Shown piece after piece: positions 52,001 through 59,857 of a stretch of DNA of 64,000 nt. Position numbers and translations under genes: made by a program. The notes under the pieces were generated by a model that worked only from the letters and a program-made list of their open reading frames with translations, did not search any database and had not been told where the DNA came from. The stretch is from Pseudomonas entomophila L48 (GTDB taxonomy: Bacteria > Pseudomonadota > Gammaproteobacteria > Pseudomonadales > Pseudomonadaceae): positions 4,856,501-4,920,500 of the forward strand of contig NC_008027.1 in NCBI RefSeq assembly GCF_000026105.1. The letters are read 5' to 3'. Position 1 is the first letter of the stretch. The number at the start of each line of letters is the position of its first letter.

Positions 52001-53814
52001 GTCTCGAAACTGCCGTCGTCGGCCCATTCGTGGATGGCCTTGGCGTGTGGGCCGCTGCCGTCCCATTCGAGGTTGATGCCGCGGTTGGTACGGTCGGTAT
52101 AGCGGGTGACAAGGTGGTGCTGGTACTGATAGCGCCAGGCAGCGCCGTGCTCATCCTGGGCGGCGATCAGGTCGCCCTGGTCATCGTAGTGGTAGCCGCA
52201 CAGCTGGCGTAGCGGCTTGCCATCAACCACCTGCCACAGGCCTTGGATATGCCCGTGGTCATCGAGCAACGTACCCAGTTGCAGGTGCACCTTGGTCGGA
52301 TCGTCGTCCTGGTAAGTGTTGATGTCCGACAGCGCCGGCCGGTCGTGGTGACGGTGCTCGTAGTGCAGCATCGCGCCGGCGCCGCTGCGCAACTTGATGT
52401 GCGTCAGGTAGAAGCGGTCGCCATGGCGGGCATAGGTTTCCTGACGCGTGAGGCCGCGCAACAGCACCAGCTGCTGTTCGCCGGTACGCACCAGGGTGAG
52501 GTACTCCACTGCGTCGTGGTGCGGCTTGCCTTGCTTGGGCAGCGGGTACGCATGGCTGCGGCCGTCCATGTCGTGGAACACCACGCCCTGGTCGACCACG
52601 TCGATGCAGGTGGTGAACTCGGTGACCCAGCGGGCGCCGAGAACGCCGTCGTCCAGCTTGTCCAGCCGCGAGTTGTAGGTCCGCGTCCAGGTGACCGGGA
52701 ACGGGCCGGGCAGGCTGAAGTCGGTGTGGTGCAGCGACTCGCTGCCCAGGGCGAAGTTGATGCGGTTGCAGGTGCTGGTGCAGACCTCGTTCTTCTGGTC
52801 GTTGGCCGCTTTCGTCGCCGGGCCCTGGTTGGTGATCGACTCGGTACGGCCCATGGAACCCTGGTGCTTGGCTTCGGTGACTTTGTCCTGCTTGACCACC
52901 GTGGGCAAGGCCTTGGGGTTGCGCAGGTGCCACTTCACGCTGCTGTTGTGCAGCACCAGCAGCATGTTCTTGATCGAGTCCTTGTTGGCCGTGCTGCCCA
53001 GGCTCATCAGCTTGCCGCTCATTTGCGGCGCCAAGGTGCGGAATTGCTTGGTGTAGTCGAGCACTTCCTTCTGCACCCGAGTGGGCACGGCGTTGCTCAT
53101 GAGCGTGTTGGCCGCGCCCTTGCCCATCGCCGAGTAGGCGTTGCTCAACGCACCGAAGGCATTCTCGAAGGCCACCGACGGGTCGGACTTCCAGGTTTCG
53201 CTGACCTTCTGCGCCAGCTTCGTGGCCTTGTCGAGGTCGCCCTTGCTGTCGAGCTTACCGAGAATGATCGCGTCGATGGCGTCGGCGGTGTTGTTGATCA
53301 GTTGCTCGCCGGTCTTGGCGGCTTCGCCGAGGATGCTGTCGAGCTGGGCCTGGGCGTCGACGAGGAAGGTATCCAGTTCGCCCAGCAGGTCGGCGTTGAG
53401 ATGGCCGATGATGATCTCGACCAGCGCGTCGCCGAGGATGTCCTTGCCCTCCTGGCGGGCCAGGGTCAGCATCGGCCGCAGGCCCTTGCGCGCCGCGGCC
53501 ATGGTCGGTGGCGCGGGGATCACGCCGATCAGGTTGATGCCCAGGCTCACCCAATCCCACGGGTCGGGTTCCTTGGCACTGGCCAGGTTGACGATATCGC
53601 CCACGGCATCCACCAGGGCAATGATGTTGCCGATTACCGGCAACACCTCGGCGGTGTCCTTGAGCCGCTCCAGGTTGACGTAGCCGCCGCTGATCTCGCG
53701 CAGCCAGGCGTCGAACACGGCGGCGCCGCGGCTGACGTCGGCCATGCCGATCTGGTCCAGGGGAACGACCGCCGCCTGGGCTGGACGTGGTTTTTCAGAG
53801 GTATCGGCGGTCAT
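49072..53814 (-). CDS. T6SS-associated Rhs toxin with probable ADP-ribosyltransferase-like C-terminus
   Basis: 1580 residues. Residues 1-130 contain hydrophobic helices (LPVIGNIIALVDAVGDIVNL, VSLGINLIGVIPAPP), as in pre-PAAR transmembrane Rhs effectors, but I see no PAAR motif. A DUF6531 region follows (SLHHTDFSLPGPFPVTWTRT), then YD repeats through about residue 1350 and the shell-closing core (HLGTPMELTDEQGNVAWAGQ, RYRYYAPSNGRFLSKDPIGF). The autocleavage motif DPIG...DPSGL is at residues 1412-1438. The C-terminal toxin (about 143 residues) has YRVLRDDEDPSVGL (Arg1465), TQYISASKTYDQA and SGEVLIVGHV (Glu1563), an R-S-E order like ADP-ribosyltransferase folds; this is inference. Start overlaps the vgrG stop as ATGA. 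Confidence 0.88.
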   Translation of the reverse strand: MTADTSEKPRPAQAAVVPLDQIGMADVSRGAAVFDAWLREISGGYVNLERLKDTAEVLPVIGNIIALVDAVGDIVNLASAKEPDPWDWVSLGINLIGVIPAPPTMAAARKGLRPMLTLARQEGKDILGDALVEIIIGHLNADLLGELDTFLVDAQAQLDSILGEAAKTGEQLINNTADAIDAIILGKLDSKGDLDKATKLAQKVSETWKSDPSVAFENAFGALSNAYSAMGKGAANTLMSNAVPTRVQKEVLDYTKQFRTLAPQMSGKLMSLGSTANKDSIKNMLLVLHNSSVKWHLRNPKALPTVVKQDKVTEAKHQGSMGRTESITNQGPATKAANDQKNEVCTSTCNRINFALGSESLHHTDFSLPGPFPVTWTRTYNSRLDKLDDGVLGARWVTEFTTCIDVVDQGVVFHDMDGRSHAYPLPKQGKPHHDAVEYLTLVRTGEQQLVLLRGLTRQETYARHGDRFYLTHIKLRSGAGAMLHYEHRHHDRPALSDINTYQDDDPTKVHLQLGTLLDDHGHIQGLWQVVDGKPLRQLCGYHYDDQGDLIAAQDEHGAAWRYQYQHHLVTRYTDRTNRGINLEWDGSGPHAKAIHEWADDGSFETRLQWDERIRLTYVTDAHGQETWHYYDAEGYTYRIKHPDGNSEWLFRDARKNVIRHVHPDGSQDRYVYDERSNRLKHIRADHSTVHYAYDDQDQLIKISDAEGGLWQRDYDERGNLVETVDPLGNKTEFAYTPAGLVKAIKDAIGNEKKLAYNDAGQLLEYTDCSGKTSQWTYDTSGQLIEFADAAGNKTAYEYKAGQLAKVTHPDKTEERFERDAEGRLLAHVDALDRCTTWSYTAAGMLAERVDANEHTLRYRWDKLGRLIGLENENESKANFLYDPVGRLLQETGFDGLVTRYQYDPNSGRLASTQVGQRRIDLRFDRMGRLAERTARLGDQSQSETFAYNGNGQLVQAVNAASKLQWFHDEAGNLTREHQHYLATGTPMVAVWQHEYDALNHRVSTIRPDGHKVSWLTYGSGHLLGMTLDQHEMLAYERDDLHREIVRHQGNKLMQTQAWDPAGRLQEQLLGSHDGQSTLLKRQYRYDAAGQLTNIHDSRRGPLEYQYDPVGRLLKATSRLGVETFAFDPAGNLLDQKTQELNRPLEADPRRNKLMDNLLREYAGTHYRYDERGNLIHRLQNGAHAHFTWDLFDRLTGYNDDKLKVDYSYDALGRRLHKHSVAHFWDRPEAGTGWNQLQRAKRQRELGCGFTLFGWDGDTLAWESSPPRDEGDAGRTVHYLYEPGSFVPVAQALRKSPIRLHKQPDWSQRDYDFDQDPLWHTEVKPQAFEAIAWYQCDHLGTPMELTDEQGNVAWAGQYKAWGEVQEERSEWAKQHGLGNPIRFQGQYHDLETGLHYNRYRYYAPSNGRFLSKDPIGFAGGVNVYQYAPNSTGWIDPSGLKRRKKSDPAPSVDHQVCCKCKEGYAYRVLRDDEDPSVGLSAKDPAGNYTVEGHVLNASKPTVKTQYISASKTYDQAVSNSMKYGNGTERIAKIDLAQVSDSVDLNSECGKLRGATARNFARKSGEVLIVGHVPASAVTLVRP

Positions 53815-56798
53815 GACATCAGTTCACTTGGCAGAAGATCGGTAGCAGTGCTCAGGCTCGGGGCCTTGAAAGCGGGGAGTTTGGGCATCGCCGGCAACTT
53901 GGGCAGGCTTGGCAGGCTGGCCATGGCCCCCTGCGCAGCACTGCCCGCCTTGCCGGCGGCGCCCAGGGCGTTGGAGGCGGCCGGCAGGGCCGAGCTGGCG
54001 GCGCTCGCCAGTTGCGGCAGGCCAGCAACGCCGCCTTTGAGCGCGCCTTGCACCTGCTGCGCACTCTGCATCGCGCCTTGCCCGGTCTTGAGCAGGTTCA
54101 TGCCGGTCTTGGCCGCGTCCATGCCGCTGCCGGCCAGCTGCTTGGCCTTGTCGAACAGGCCGCCTTCGCCCTTGGGCAGCGGCAGCTTGTCGACCAGCGA
54201 TTCGAGCTGGGTCGACAGGCTGTTCGGGTCGGGTGGCTGCACCGGCCACTCGACCTCGCCGATGTAGCTGCTCGGCGCCCACGGGGGCGTCGGGTCGCGG
54301 CCGAAGGTGACCCAGGCCGGCCCGGGCGCGGCGCCGGACACGGCATTGAAGCCCTGCCCGTCCAGCGAGCCCTTGAGTACCGTGCCCAGGGCGTCGGTGA
54401 CTTCGTAGTCGCCGGCCTTGATGCCCTTAGTGTTGGCATACAGGTTGAACAGCTCCAGCGCGCCCTTGCCGGGTTTGGGCGGTTCGGGGAAGGTGCCGGC
54501 CATGCTCGCCGCGCCGATGTGGGCGAACTGCGCGGCGTGGGCGGTGTAGTTGGCGCTGGTGACGTGGGTGATGCCGCTGGCGTTGTAAGTCGTCGCGCTG
54601 CCGCCGCCCTGCACCACCAGCTCGGTCTTGGCCTTGAGGAGGATGCGGTCGGCGTTGGCGGTGATGTCGAGTTTGGCCAGCAGGTTGATGCTGTCCTTCA
54701 GGGCGCGGAAATCGATATCGCCCGAGGCAGCGACCAGACGGAGACCGAGGCTTTGCACGAACAGGCGCATGCCCTGGCTGGCACTGGCCAAGAGGCGCTT
54801 GCCGACCGACATACTCGTGTGCCCGGTGCTGCTCAGGGCCAGGTGACTGCCACTGGTGAGGTGGTTGGGGCCGGGGGTGGTCAAAGCGATACCGGCCGGG
54901 CTCGACACCACCAGGTGCGGCTGGGCGAATTCGGGGAACTCGTTGGCGCTCTGGTTGACCGGGCCGCTGCCGAGGATGCCCTGGTGCTGCTCGTGCAGGC
55001 GCTTGGCCACGGCGTCCTGGTCGCCGGGCTCCTGGGCCTGCATCTGCTTGGCCAGCTCCGCCAGGCTGTCCTGCTGCTCGCTGGCGGTGGCCAGGCGTTC
55101 GGCGGTTTCCGGCAGGTCCTTGTGGTGCTTGGCTTCGTTCGGGCGTGGTTCGGTGGTGATCAGCAGGCCACCGGCCGCGCGCACGGCGCCGTGGCGGTCG
55201 GTGCGCAGCTCGAAGCCCTCACCACGGGGCGCGCCGCCACTCGGGCGTGGGTGCGTGAGGTAGCCGAGGTTCAGCGCACTGGCGCCGTGGTCACTGCGCA
55301 GGGCGATGCTGATTTCGCTGGTGGTGTCGTCGATGCGCAGTTCGTTGCCGCGGCTGCCTTTGTATTCCTTGCTCTTGATCGTCGCCAGGGTCTTGAGGTC
55401 GGGCAGCTTGTAGTGCGGCATGTTCACGCCGTGGTACAGGCAGCCGGTCACCAGCGGTTGGTCGGGGTCACCTTCGAGGAAGCTGACCAGTACTTCCATG
55501 CCCACGCGGGGGAGTTGCAGGCCGGCGATGCCCTGCCCGGCCCAGCTGCTGGCCACGCGCATCCACACGCTGGACTTGTCGTCCGAGCGCCCTTCGCGGT
55601 CCCAGAAGAACTGCACCTTGATGCGGCCGTATTCGTCGCAGTAGATCTCTTCGCCGGCCGGGCCGCTGACCACGGCGCGCTGCTCGCCCAGCACCTTCGG
55701 CTTCGGGTGGTTCAGCGGCGGGCGGTACGGCTGCTCCCACGGGGTGACCACGAAGAAGTTGCGGTAACCCTGCTGGAAGCCGTCGAAGCGTGGGTCGACG
55801 TCGCTGGTGATGGCTTCTTCCAGCACCTGCGGCTGGCGGCCCTGGTGCTGGATTTCGGTGAGCAACCAGAGGTCGTTCCAGGCGGCGTTGGGGTGGCTGG
55901 CCAGGGTCAGGAAATGCCCGCTGGCCAACAACGGCTGGTCGCTGTCGCCGCTCGCCTGGCGGTAATCGCTGCGGTGGCGTTCCAGGGCGCGGTTGGCCAG
56001 GTGCTTGCCACGGGGGCGGTCAAGGAAGCGCCCGGGGTAGTCGTAGTCTTCCAGGGCCGGCTCGTCGTGGCTGTCGGCCTCGCCTTCGAGCTGGATCAGC
56101 GGTTTCTTGAAGTCGTAGTCGCGGCGGGTGACGCTGCTGGTGCGGGTTTCCAGGCGCAGGGCGAAGCGCTTGATCATCGGCGTGTCGGCGACCAGCCCGG
56201 AGTCGTGCTGGAACTGCACCGGGGCCAGTTTCGGGAACACCGTCTGGTCGTCGCCGAACACCAGTTGGTGGCCGTCGGCGCTGTGGCGGAAGTGGTAGTG
56301 GATGCCCTCTTCTTCGCACAGGCGCTGGATGAACTGCAGGTTGGACTCGTCGTACTGCACGCAATACTCGCGCTGTGGGTACGTCGCGCCCAACTGGAAT
56401 TGGTAGGCGTTGGCGAGGATGCCATGTTCCTCGAGCACCTGGGCGATGATCTCCTGCACGGTCTTGTGCTGGAACATGCGCTGGTTGATGCGGTGGGCCA
56501 GGTAGGCCAGTTGCGGGCGCAGGGTCACCTGGTAGCGGGTCAGGCGCTTGCCGGCCTCGCCTTGCGCGGCGCGGTAGATCAGGCCGTGCAGGCCGCGGCC
56601 GTCGTCGCCCAGCTGGAGGAACGCGGGCCTGTGCAGCAGGCTTTCCAGGTCCCGCGAGGGGTGCTCGCTGACCAGCTCCAGGTCGATGGCGTAAGGTTGG
56701 CTGATGGCCTCCTTGCCGTCGAAGGCAAGCACCTGGAAGTCGTGCTCCAGGCCGTCGATGTGCAGGCTGAAATGGGTCTGGTTCGCGGCGGCAAACAT
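53811..56798 (-). CDS. T6SS spike protein VgrG with long C-terminal extension
   Basis: 995 residues. gp27/gp5-like core to about residue 500 (QFIQRLCEEEGIHYHFRHSA; YGRIKVQFFWDREGRSDDKS; SWAGQGIAGLQLPRVGMEVL). A DUF2345 needle follows (SSPAGIALTTPGPNHL...VGKRLLASASQGMRL), then about 200 further residues with a Leu/Pro/Ala-rich end (LPKLPAMPKLPAF). The extension may dock the Rhs protein, since no separate PAAR or EagR adaptor gene is present between vgrG and rhs. Coupled to rhs by a 4-bp overlap. Confidence 0.94.
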   Translation of the reverse strand: MFAAANQTHFSLHIDGLEHDFQVLAFDGKEAISQPYAIDLELVSEHPSRDLESLLHRPAFLQLGDDGRGLHGLIYRAAQGEAGKRLTRYQVTLRPQLAYLAHRINQRMFQHKTVQEIIAQVLEEHGILANAYQFQLGATYPQREYCVQYDESNLQFIQRLCEEEGIHYHFRHSADGHQLVFGDDQTVFPKLAPVQFQHDSGLVADTPMIKRFALRLETRTSSVTRRDYDFKKPLIQLEGEADSHDEPALEDYDYPGRFLDRPRGKHLANRALERHRSDYRQASGDSDQPLLASGHFLTLASHPNAAWNDLWLLTEIQHQGRQPQVLEEAITSDVDPRFDGFQQGYRNFFVVTPWEQPYRPPLNHPKPKVLGEQRAVVSGPAGEEIYCDEYGRIKVQFFWDREGRSDDKSSVWMRVASSWAGQGIAGLQLPRVGMEVLVSFLEGDPDQPLVTGCLYHGVNMPHYKLPDLKTLATIKSKEYKGSRGNELRIDDTTSEISIALRSDHGASALNLGYLTHPRPSGGAPRGEGFELRTDRHGAVRAAGGLLITTEPRPNEAKHHKDLPETAERLATASEQQDSLAELAKQMQAQEPGDQDAVAKRLHEQHQGILGSGPVNQSANEFPEFAQPHLVVSSPAGIALTTPGPNHLTSGSHLALSSTGHTSMSVGKRLLASASQGMRLFVQSLGLRLVAASGDIDFRALKDSINLLAKLDITANADRILLKAKTELVVQGGGSATTYNASGITHVTSANYTAHAAQFAHIGAASMAGTFPEPPKPGKGALELFNLYANTKGIKAGDYEVTDALGTVLKGSLDGQGFNAVSGAAPGPAWVTFGRDPTPPWAPSSYIGEVEWPVQPPDPNSLSTQLESLVDKLPLPKGEGGLFDKAKQLAGSGMDAAKTGMNLLKTGQGAMQSAQQVQGALKGGVAGLPQLASAASSALPAASNALGAAGKAGSAAQGAMASLPSLPKLPAMPKLPAFKAPSLSTATDLLPSELMS

Positions 56799-56875
56799 CC
56801 CTGTCCCTCAATGGTGCGGAAATTGGATAGCAAAAACGATTGCGGGGTGGTGGCGGGGGGCTTTGGCGGTGTGGA

Positions 56876-57008
56876 GATCGAGCGCCGCTGGCGCGACGCA
56901 TCGCGGATGAATCCGCTCCTACAGAGGCAGCATCGGGCCAATCAGGCGGGCTGCAACCGCTGTAGGAGCGGATTCATCCGCGATGCGCCGCGCAGGCGGC
57001 GCTCGGTC
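56876..57008. repeat. Composite palindrome: REP pair nested in a GAGCGCCGC inverted repeat, between vgrG and hcp
   Basis: Outer arms GATCGAGCGCCGC (56876) and GCGGCGCTCGGTC (56996). Inside is a REP pair with perfect 27-bp arms, GCATCGCGGATGAATCCGCT... at 56898-56924 and its reverse copy at 56960-56986. The outer arms occur without any insert at 39317-39344. Confidence 0.85.
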
Positions 57009-57058
57009 TGATGGGCGATGCAACGCTAGCGTCGATCACCCAGAGACCCCGCAGAGCC

Positions 57059-57577
57059 TTAGCCCGCGACCGGCGCGCGCCAGTCGTCGGAACCGGAAGT
57101 ACCGGACACTTCGTGGGTCCAGGTGATCTTGCGGTAGGTGAAGTACACGTCTTCCAGGTGGGTGAAGTGGGCGTTGGCCGGGTCCTGGCAGTTGTGCATG
57201 TAGTCCTTGATGTCGACGATGATCGCGTCTTCCAGGACGGTGGTGTAGTAGTGCTCCTGGGTGCCCTGGGCCGAGGTGCGGTACCACTTGATCTCGACCT
57301 TGGTCATGCGCTCGCCCGAGGTCAGGGCGGCCAGCAGCAGTGGCGAGGCCTTGTCGAAGACCTTGGTGATCTTCACCGGCTTGTGCACGCGCTGGCCGGT
57401 CGGCTGGCCGGACTGCGGGTCACGCGGGATGATCACTTCGTGTTCGAAGCCCTGGACCATGACCTGGTCTTCGTGGCCTTCCTGGTAGGTGTTGCCCACC
57501 GAGTCGGCGGTGAAGGCGCCGGCGGTGATCAGACCTTGTTTTTCGCCGGTGACGGCCATGTAGGCGGGAGTTGCCAT
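57059..57577 (-). CDS. hcp: T6SS tube protein Hcp
   Basis: 172 residues, the usual Hcp length. Family motifs: ATPAYMAVTGEKQGLITAGA, VQGFEHEVIIPRDPQSGQPT, HKPVKITKVFDKASPLLLAA, then YYTTVLEDAIIVDIKDYMHN. Hcp hexamers form the contractile tube and carry effectors. The start has AAGGAGAGCAACAC upstream. First gene of the orphan hcp-vgrG-rhs set; no structural T6SS genes lie in this window, so it must use a main cluster elsewhere. Confidence 0.95.
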   Translation of the reverse strand: MATPAYMAVTGEKQGLITAGAFTADSVGNTYQEGHEDQVMVQGFEHEVIIPRDPQSGQPTGQRVHKPVKITKVFDKASPLLLAALTSGERMTKVEIKWYRTSAQGTQEHYYTTVLEDAIIVDIKDYMHNCQDPANAHFTHLEDVYFTYRKITWTHEVSGTSGSDDWRAPVAG

Positions 57578-58070
57578 GTGTTGCTCTCCTTGCTGGATAA
57601 GTGCCTGTTCTGGCAGGAAATTGCCAGTTGGCTAGCAAGAGAGTTATCAAAAGTCGCGCCAGAAAATATTTTCTTAGTATTTTCAACTACTTACAAACGT
57701 CATGCATCCATTTGGATGCTCTCGAAAGAAAAAACCATCCAAAAGTTGCGCAACTTTTTGCGCAGTGGTGGCAAAAAGTTGCGCAGTTGGCCGTAGGCCA
57801 TGCTGCGCATGCTCTACATCAATGTATTCACACACTTATCCACATTCGAGTGCGCAACTTCTTGCGCAGTTGACCCAAAGATCAGAAATAGAAATTCCCG
57901 CCATGACCAGGGTCATGCCACTGTGCTTTTGCAACAGGAAATTTATTTTCGAAAGGGGGTTGAATTCGCTCCGCGGTTGCCTGACCTTAGAGTCAAGAGG
58001 CAAAGAAATACCAACGGCCTCAAGGGCCTAGGCACGCCTCCCTGCGAGCAAGCTGAATAAGGATTGAATC
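57578..58070. promoter_or_regulatory. Divergent hcp / HPF-like promoter region with TGCGCAACTTTTTGC repeats
   Basis: 493 bp without a gene, AT-richer than its surroundings. TGCGCAACTTTTTGC (57747-57761) and its exact reverse GCAAAAAGTTGCGCA (57771-57785) face each other across nine bases. A third copy, TGCGCAACTTCTTGCGCAGT, is at 57851. A 16-bp palindrome GCATCCATTTGGATGC is at 57704. These are good candidates for regulator sites controlling hcp. Confidence 0.5.
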
Positions 58071-58418
58071 ATGCAAATCCAGGTCAACAGCAGCAACCAT
58101 ATCGAAGGCAACATCCGGCTCGACGAGTGGGTCCGCAGCACACTGCACGCCTCGCTCGAACGCTTCGAGGACGACCTCACCCGCATCGAGGTGCACCTGC
58201 GCGACGAGAACGGCGCAAAGCCCGGACCGCATGACAAACGCTGCCAGATGGAGGCTCGCCCCAAAGGCCACCAACCGATTTCCGTGACACACACCGCCAC
58301 TTCGCTGGACCAGGCCGTCGACGGCGCGGCCGGCAAGCTGAACAACGCGCTGGAGCATTTCTACGGCAAGTTGCGCAGCAAGCGCGGCGCCCTGGAGCTG
58401 AGTGACCCGGACGCCTGA
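58071..58418 (+). CDS. HPF/RaiA-type ribosome-associated protein
   Basis: 115 residues with the sigma-54-modulation/ribosomal S30AE fold pattern: MQIQVNSSNHIEGNIRLDEW, RFEDDLTRIEVHLRDENGAK, KRCQMEARPKGHQPISVTHT, SLDQAVDGAAGKLNNALEHF. Such proteins bind ribosomes in stationary phase or stress. This one is a shorter paralog without the C-terminal dimerisation domain. Followed by a strong terminator. Confidence 0.88.
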   Translation: MQIQVNSSNHIEGNIRLDEWVRSTLHASLERFEDDLTRIEVHLRDENGAKPGPHDKRCQMEARPKGHQPISVTHTATSLDQAVDGAAGKLNNALEHFYGKLRSKRGALELSDPDA

Positions 58419-58440
58419 AGCACAGGTGATGCACACAACC

Positions 58441-58469
58441 AACGCCCGGCCTTGCGCCGGGCGTTTTCG
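58441..58469 (+). terminator. Rho-independent terminator after the HPF-like gene
   Basis: AACGCCCGGC-CTTGC-GCCGGGCGTT, perfect 10-bp stem, followed by TTCGT. Confidence 0.8.
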
Positions 58470-58548
58470 TCCGGGCCGATCAGCGGGCCTGAACCAACCC
58501 CGCCCTGCCCCGGTCAACTCCTGCAGTCATTCAGTGCAGAAGTTGACC

Positions 58549-58836
58549 ATGAACAACCCCTTCGAGCAGATCAGCGCCGCCTTCGCCCCCGAATACCGGG
58601 TCAACCTGAGCATCGAGCGCCTGGACGGCAGCATCATGCTGACGCTGTCCGACGACAGCGGCGTGGTCGCCAAGCGCCTGGTCAGCGAGGCCCAGCGCAA
58701 CGACCCGGTGCGCCTGCAACGGGTCATCGACAGCATCCGCCTGGGCCTGGCCATCGAGCTGGGGCAGAACCCGCTGGAAGTGCTGGCCGCCCTCACCCAC
58801 CCACAGCGCTGTCCCGCCACCACGCTGGCCAACTGA
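58549..58836 (+). CDS. DUF3509 family protein
   Basis: 95 residues: MNNPFEQISAAFAPEYRVNL, SIERLDGSIMLTLSDDSGVV, then a helix (DPVRLQRVIDSIRLGLAIEL). Common small pseudomonad protein of unknown role. ATG at 58549 chosen because the upstream frame overlaps the preceding terminator. Ends three bases before the convergent psiE stop. Confidence 0.85.
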   Translation: MNNPFEQISAAFAPEYRVNLSIERLDGSIMLTLSDDSGVVAKRLVSEAQRNDPVRLQRVIDSIRLGLAIELGQNPLEVLAALTHPQRCPATTLAN

Positions 58837-58839
58837 GGC

Positions 58840-59310
58840 TTACTTGCCCTCTTCCACTTCCTTGCCGTTGGCGTCCAGCACCTTGGTCGACGGATAGCGG
58901 TACGAGGCGTAGCGCACCACCAGGATGGCGAACGCCAGCAGCAGGATGCCGCCGCACACGTACAGCAGGCCAACGTCCGGCGCCTTGTGGTGCGACACGT
59001 CGCCGATCAGCAGGCGGGTCAGCGCGGTGATCGCCACGTACAGCAGGAAGCGGATGGGCATGTGGTTGGTCTTGAAGTAGATCCCCACCATGGCGCCCAG
59101 CTCCAGGTAGATGAACAGCAGCAGGATGTCATCGACGCTGACCCCGCCCTTGCCCAGCATGTCCATGAAGGTGACCACTGCCGCATAGGCGGTGATCGCG
59201 CCGATGCCGAACAGCGCCAGGTAGTGGAAGGCCTCCACGCACAGGTTGCCCAGCGAGTCGGCCGAGCCATGCAGGCCCTTGCGCAGTTTGTCTGCCCATT
59301 TGATGTTCAC
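58840..59310 (-). CDS. psiE: Phosphate-starvation-inducible PsiE family protein
   Basis: 156 residues with four membrane segments: FHYLALFGIGAITAYAAVVT, VDDILLLFIYLELGAMVGIY, RFLLYVAITALTRLLIGD, YVCGGILLLAFAILVVRYAS. This is the PsiE layout, including the VDDILLLFIYLELGAM core. Role unknown beyond phosphate- and stress-linked expression in E. coli. Divergent from yebG. Confidence 0.87.
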   Translation of the reverse strand: MNIKWADKLRKGLHGSADSLGNLCVEAFHYLALFGIGAITAYAAVVTFMDMLGKGGVSVDDILLLFIYLELGAMVGIYFKTNHMPIRFLLYVAITALTRLLIGDVSHHKAPDVGLLYVCGGILLLAFAILVVRYASYRYPSTKVLDANGKEVEEGK

Positions 59311-59495
59311 GATGTTCGATTCCCCGATACGGCTGAAGGATGGTGCGCCACCTCTGTGACGCTTGTGCCATGCAGTTAAAGGGCCACGCCCTTGCCTTGG
59401 AAGGCGGCCGATTGCCGCAGGGCACCTGTGGGCTACGCTGTTTTTCAGCGCAAAAGGCCATCATCGTGGTTGCGGTCCGGTGGCTTTCGCCTGTA

Positions 59496-59511
59496 CTGTA
59501 TAAAGATACAG
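59496..59511 (+). promoter_or_regulatory. LexA (SOS) box before yebG
   Basis: CTGTATAAAGATACAG, an exact CTG-N10-CAG site with an AT-rich centre, 43 bp upstream of the ATG. yebG is an SOS gene in other bacteria, so site and gene agree. Confidence 0.9.
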
Positions 59512-59553
59512 TTATCCGCAACCCCAACCAGCAAAAAGGCACAGAGGTGATGA

Positions 59554-59817
59554 ATGGCCGTCGAAGTGGTGTACCGCAGCAGCCGCGACCCGGAGCGCTT
59601 GTTCATGGATAAGGCCGAAGCAGACCGTCACGACAAGATGCTCGAACTGGCCGAACGCCTGGCCGAGGTGCTGCACAAGGCGGTGCCGTCGCTGAGCGAA
59701 CAGCAGGTTGAGGAAGCCGGGATCTACATGGCCAAGAACCGCGATGTGTTCGCCCGGGCGTTCAAGAGCCAGCCGGATGCGTTGGCGGAGTTGCTTGAAG
59801 GTGGTTCGGCGGAGTGA
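59554..59817 (+). CDS. yebG: SOS-induced YebG family protein
   Basis: 87 residues. Family features: MAVEVVYRSSRDPERLFMDK, AEADRHDKMLELAERLAEVL, EAGIYMAKNRDVFARAFK. Small cytoplasmic protein induced by DNA damage, exact role unclear. A perfect LexA box precedes it, and AGGTGATG supplies the ribosome site. Convergent with the dehydrogenase gene. Confidence 0.92.
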   Translation: MAVEVVYRSSRDPERLFMDKAEADRHDKMLELAERLAEVLHKAVPSLSEQQVEEAGIYMAKNRDVFARAFKSQPDALAELLEGGSAE

Positions 59818-59857
59818 TTTCGGTGTTCGCTGGCAAGCCGGCGAACCGCCCCCGATT

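Noticed and set aside
54012..57011. Plus-strand open frame of about 1000 codons opposite vgrG and part of the hcp gap
   Set aside because: Shadow of vgrG; runs through a REP pair and shows no domain or ribosome site.
57771..57785. Possible sigma-54 promoter (TGGCA...TTGC) in the hcp upstream region
   Set aside because: The spacing between the GG and GC elements is one base short of the -24/-12 requirement.
57601..57873. Short plus-strand frame in the hcp upstream region
   Set aside because: No ribosome site, no conserved features, and it spans the TTGCGCAA repeats, which look regulatory.
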